Of a stretch of 64,000 bases of DNA, positions 62,151 to 64,000 are shown piece by piece. Source of the DNA: Spirochaetales bacterium (lineage in GTDB: Bacteria; Spirochaetota; Spirochaetia; SZUA-6; JAFGRV01). The stretch is taken from contig JAFGHO010000093.1 in NCBI GenBank assembly GCA_016930085.1, forward strand, positions 1 through 64,000. Direction: 5' to 3'. How positions within the stretch are numbered: position 1 is the first letter of the stretch; each line of letters starts with the position of its first letter. The notes beneath the pieces were generated by a model. That model made no database searches. It worked only from the letters and a program-made list of their open reading frames with translations, and had not been told where the DNA came from. Both the position numbers and the translations under genes were made by a program.

Positions 62151-62810
62151 ATGTCGTTCAGAGACGCAATCGACGATTACCGTTTTCTCAGAAACAGACA
62201 GTATCCGCCAAAAGCACTCCTGAAGCTCGTCGGAGACAGATACCGATTGACGAGGCTGCAGAGAAACTGTTTGTTCAGGGGAGTCATTCAGGATGAGGTG
62301 GCCGCGACACGAAAAAAGAAAATGATCCGGCATGAAGCGGTAAAAGCACGTCCTTTAGGTATTGACTGGTATAACGTCCTCATCACGATCGAAAGTTATT
62401 TAAAGGGTTTTCCGGTTTTTATTTCGGACGACGGTGTGGTGAGGGATTCTTCCGGAATTCACGGCAGCTATCGTCCAACGAAAATAACGGAGCGCGCCAT
62501 CAGCGAAATTTTCAGCGTTTTTACGGTCCTGTTACCCGGACGACTCGATCTCTATATCGATGCCCCTGTTTCACACTCGGGAGAAATGGCCCGCGATTTG
62601 CGCGGGTATTGCAAGGCGCGGTTTCATTTCCCGATTTCCATCGAAGTGGTACCGTCCGCGGATTATCCGCTGAAAAATTATACGGGTATTGTCATTTCAT
62701 CGGATTCGATTGTCCTGGATCACGCCGAATCGGTCTTCGATCTCGTACGCCACGTGCTTGCGACGCGCTTCGAATTTACTCCTCCCGGACTCGATCGACT
62801 CGTTATATGA
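62151..62810 (+). CDS. DUF434-family protein
   Basis: 219 residues from ATG 62151 (AAGGGA six bases upstream); an open extension of 29 codons upstream overlaps the divergent gene and is rejected. The first 60 residues have the DUF434 pattern (D-D-Y-R-F-L-R-N-R-Q-Y-P-P-K-A-L-L-K-L-V-G-D-R-Y-R-L followed by R-N-C-L-F-R-G-V). The remainder has alternating strands and helices with conserved-looking acidic positions (W-Y-N-V-L-I-T-I-E-S, D-L-Y-I-D-A-P-V-S, D-S-I-V-L-D-H-A). It resembles a nuclease-like or nucleotide-binding fold, but no function is established to my knowledge. Cytosolic. Confidence 0.8.
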   Translation: MSFRDAIDDYRFLRNRQYPPKALLKLVGDRYRLTRLQRNCLFRGVIQDEVAATRKKKMIRHEAVKARPLGIDWYNVLITIESYLKGFPVFISDDGVVRDSSGIHGSYRPTKITERAISEIFSVFTVLLPGRLDLYIDAPVSHSGEMARDLRGYCKARFHFPISIEVVPSADYPLKNYTGIVISSDSIVLDHAESVFDLVRHVLATRFEFTPPGLDRLVI

Positions 62811-62898
62811 ACACGAGATATCGATACGCCGTTCACAAGCGAGGATCGCGCCCTTCGAAAACGGTTATCCGTTTTCGAGAACCCGGTACGTACGGCCG

Positions 62899-64000
62899 CT
62901 ATTCCTTTTCGATAACGGCGAGTACCGCGCCCTTTGCCACGGAATCCCCTGCCGAATGAGATATTTCCTTGACGACCCCGTTGCAGGGAGCGTCAATGTT
63001 GTTGTTCATCTTCATTGCTTCGATGACGAGGATCGTCTCTCCGGCCTTTACCTTGTCACCCACCCCTTTCTGGTAATCGACGATCATACCGGGCATCGGT
63101 GCCGTAACGACCGCACCTCCTTCAGCCACGGCGATCGCAACAGGTGTTTCAACCGGTTTTGATGCCTGCTTAACCGCCCCGGCGGATTTTTCAGCGGGTT
63201 TCTGATAGGTCGCCTTTATGGGAGGAGTGACGGATGCCTGCACATCCCCCTGTTCGTTTACTTCGACCTTGAAATATTCTCCGTCGACGAATACGTCGAA
63301 CGCCCTGATATGTTCCGGTTTCTGGGGAACTTCCTTTTTGGGTTTTTCCGCAAGCTCACCGGCGAGTGCCTTTTCGATAAGCTCGTTTTCCTTTTTGACA
63401 TCTTCGAGTGTTTTTGGTTTTACTTCGGGCGGTATTTCCTCGAGACCGTATTTCCATTTTAAAAACCGTTTACCCGTTACCGGGAAAAGCGCGCATACGA
63501 GCACATCGTCCATATCCTTTGCGAGATCCTTGACGTCTTCCTTCACCTTCCCGAGTTCCGGTTCGAGAATCTCCCCGGGCCTGCATGTTATCGGTTTATT
63601 GCCGCGCGGATAATCTTTCAGGGCTTTCTCCATTACTTCGGGATTTATCGGTACCGGGGTTTTCCCGTATAGCCCGAAACAAAGATCCTTTACCTGTTCG
63701 GTGATTTTTGAGTACCGATCGCCGTCCTTGTCGAAAAGAACATTGTTGACTGTCTGAATACCGACAATCTGGCTTGTCGGGGTGACGAGGGGCACCTGCC
63801 CCAGATCCTTCCTTACTCTGGGGAGTTCTTCGAACACGTCGTGCAGCCGATCGAGTTCTCCCATCTGTTTCAGCTGATTCACGAGATTGGAAAGCATTCC
63901 TCCCGGTGTTTGATGAAGCAGGACATTGATATCGATGACCGAAAGCCTCGTGGAATCGAGAAAATGTCTGTACTTGGGAACCAGTCCCTCGATTTCCTTG
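62899..64000 (-). CDS. Oxaloacetate decarboxylase alpha / pyruvate carboxylase B-type subunit (5' end beyond window)
   Basis: The frame is open to the right edge, so the N-terminal catalytic part is missing; 366 codons plus the stop are present. The visible part starts inside the carboxyltransferase barrel (V-L-L-H-Q-T-P-G-G-M-L-S-N-L is diagnostic of the family) and passes through the PYC_OADA helical domain. A Pro/Ala/Lys-rich linker leads to a biotinyl domain with the biotin-accepting lysine in V-I-E-A-M-K-M-N-N. Such subunits move CO2 between biotin and oxaloacetate or pyruvate, either as part of a Na+-pumping decarboxylase or a two-subunit carboxylase. The partner subunits are not in the window, so the choice stays open. 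Confidence 0.93.
   Translation of the reverse strand, partial: KEIEGLVPKYRHFLDSTRLSVIDINVLLHQTPGGMLSNLVNQLKQMGELDRLHDVFEELPRVRKDLGQVPLVTPTSQIVGIQTVNNVLFDKDGDRYSKITEQVKDLCFGLYGKTPVPINPEVMEKALKDYPRGNKPITCRPGEILEPELGKVKEDVKDLAKDMDDVLVCALFPVTGKRFLKWKYGLEEIPPEVKPKTLEDVKKENELIEKALAGELAEKPKKEVPQKPEHIRAFDVFVDGEYFKVEVNEQGDVQASVTPPIKATYQKPAEKSAGAVKQASKPVETPVAIAVAEGGAVVTAPMPGMIVDYQKGVGDKVKAGETILVIEAMKMNNNIDAPCNGVVKEISHSAGDSVAKGAVLAVIEKE

Noticed and set aside
1-64000. tRNA, rRNA, riboswitch, insertion sequence, prophage or integrase
   Set aside because: No cloverleaf-like sequence, transposase or phage protein, or recognisable riboswitch core was seen on reading; weak structured RNAs could still be missed without a covariance-model search.

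Overview
The window looks like chromosomal DNA from a free-living, saccharolytic, Gram-negative (double-membrane) bacterium, most likely a spirochaete or a close relative. Pointers are an OmpA-type lipoprotein with FlgD/Ig-like 'FSPNGDG' modules, several lipoproteins, outer-membrane and large surface-type proteins, dockerin modules, and LacI-type sugar-binding domains fused to c-di-GMP domains. The phylum assignment is inference. I saw no tRNA, rRNA, CRISPR array, insertion sequence or prophage gene.

Layout. (1) 1-9390: an AT-rich island with two very large, divergently transcribed exported proteins. The first (1-3231, minus, TTG start) runs off the left edge and ends in GC-richer fibronectin-III modules; the second (3757-9390) ends in a dockerin. 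(2) 9448-21889: a leucine-rich-repeat protein with a dockerin, two lipoproteins, a hybrid kinase/regulator, a DUF234-type ATPase behind a 20-bp inverted repeat, a dockerin-linked CE2/SGNH esterase, a membrane-anchored AraC regulator and an outer-membrane barrel protein. (3) 22035-24607: clpS-clpA. (4) 24902-38625: a 13.7-kb signalling island. It holds a true LacI repressor, three tandem paralogues (about 1180 residues each) with a LacI-type sugar-binding domain lacking its DNA-binding part, then GAF-like, PAS, degenerate GGDEF (GGDQF/GADQF) and apparently intact EAL domains, and a canonical GGDEF cyclase. (5) 38850-45788: a hypothetical protein and a MoxR/DUF58/transglutaminase/TPR operon. (6) 45943-54738: a lipoprotein, a CoA-disulfide-reductase/rhodanese fusion, ribulokinase (araB), a NapH-like polyferredoxin and an operon of split transketolase plus RuBisCO-like protein. 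(7) 54977-64000: an exported WD40-caspase protein, nadD-like gene, OmpA lipoprotein, glnS, acylphosphatase, a DUF434 protein, and the C-terminal part of a biotin-dependent oxaloacetate/pyruvate carboxylase subunit running off the right edge.

How the parts may work together (inference): the organism takes up and degrades plant polysaccharides (esterase, dockerins, ribulokinase, transketolase). It senses intracellular sugars through LacI-type domains, converting that signal both into transcription (LacI, LacI-like palindrome upstream of araB) and into c-di-GMP turnover (the EAL paralogue triplet opposed by the cyclase). The two strongest candidates for an undescribed system are the LacI-sensor/EAL triplet and the RuBisCO-like protein/split-transketolase operon.
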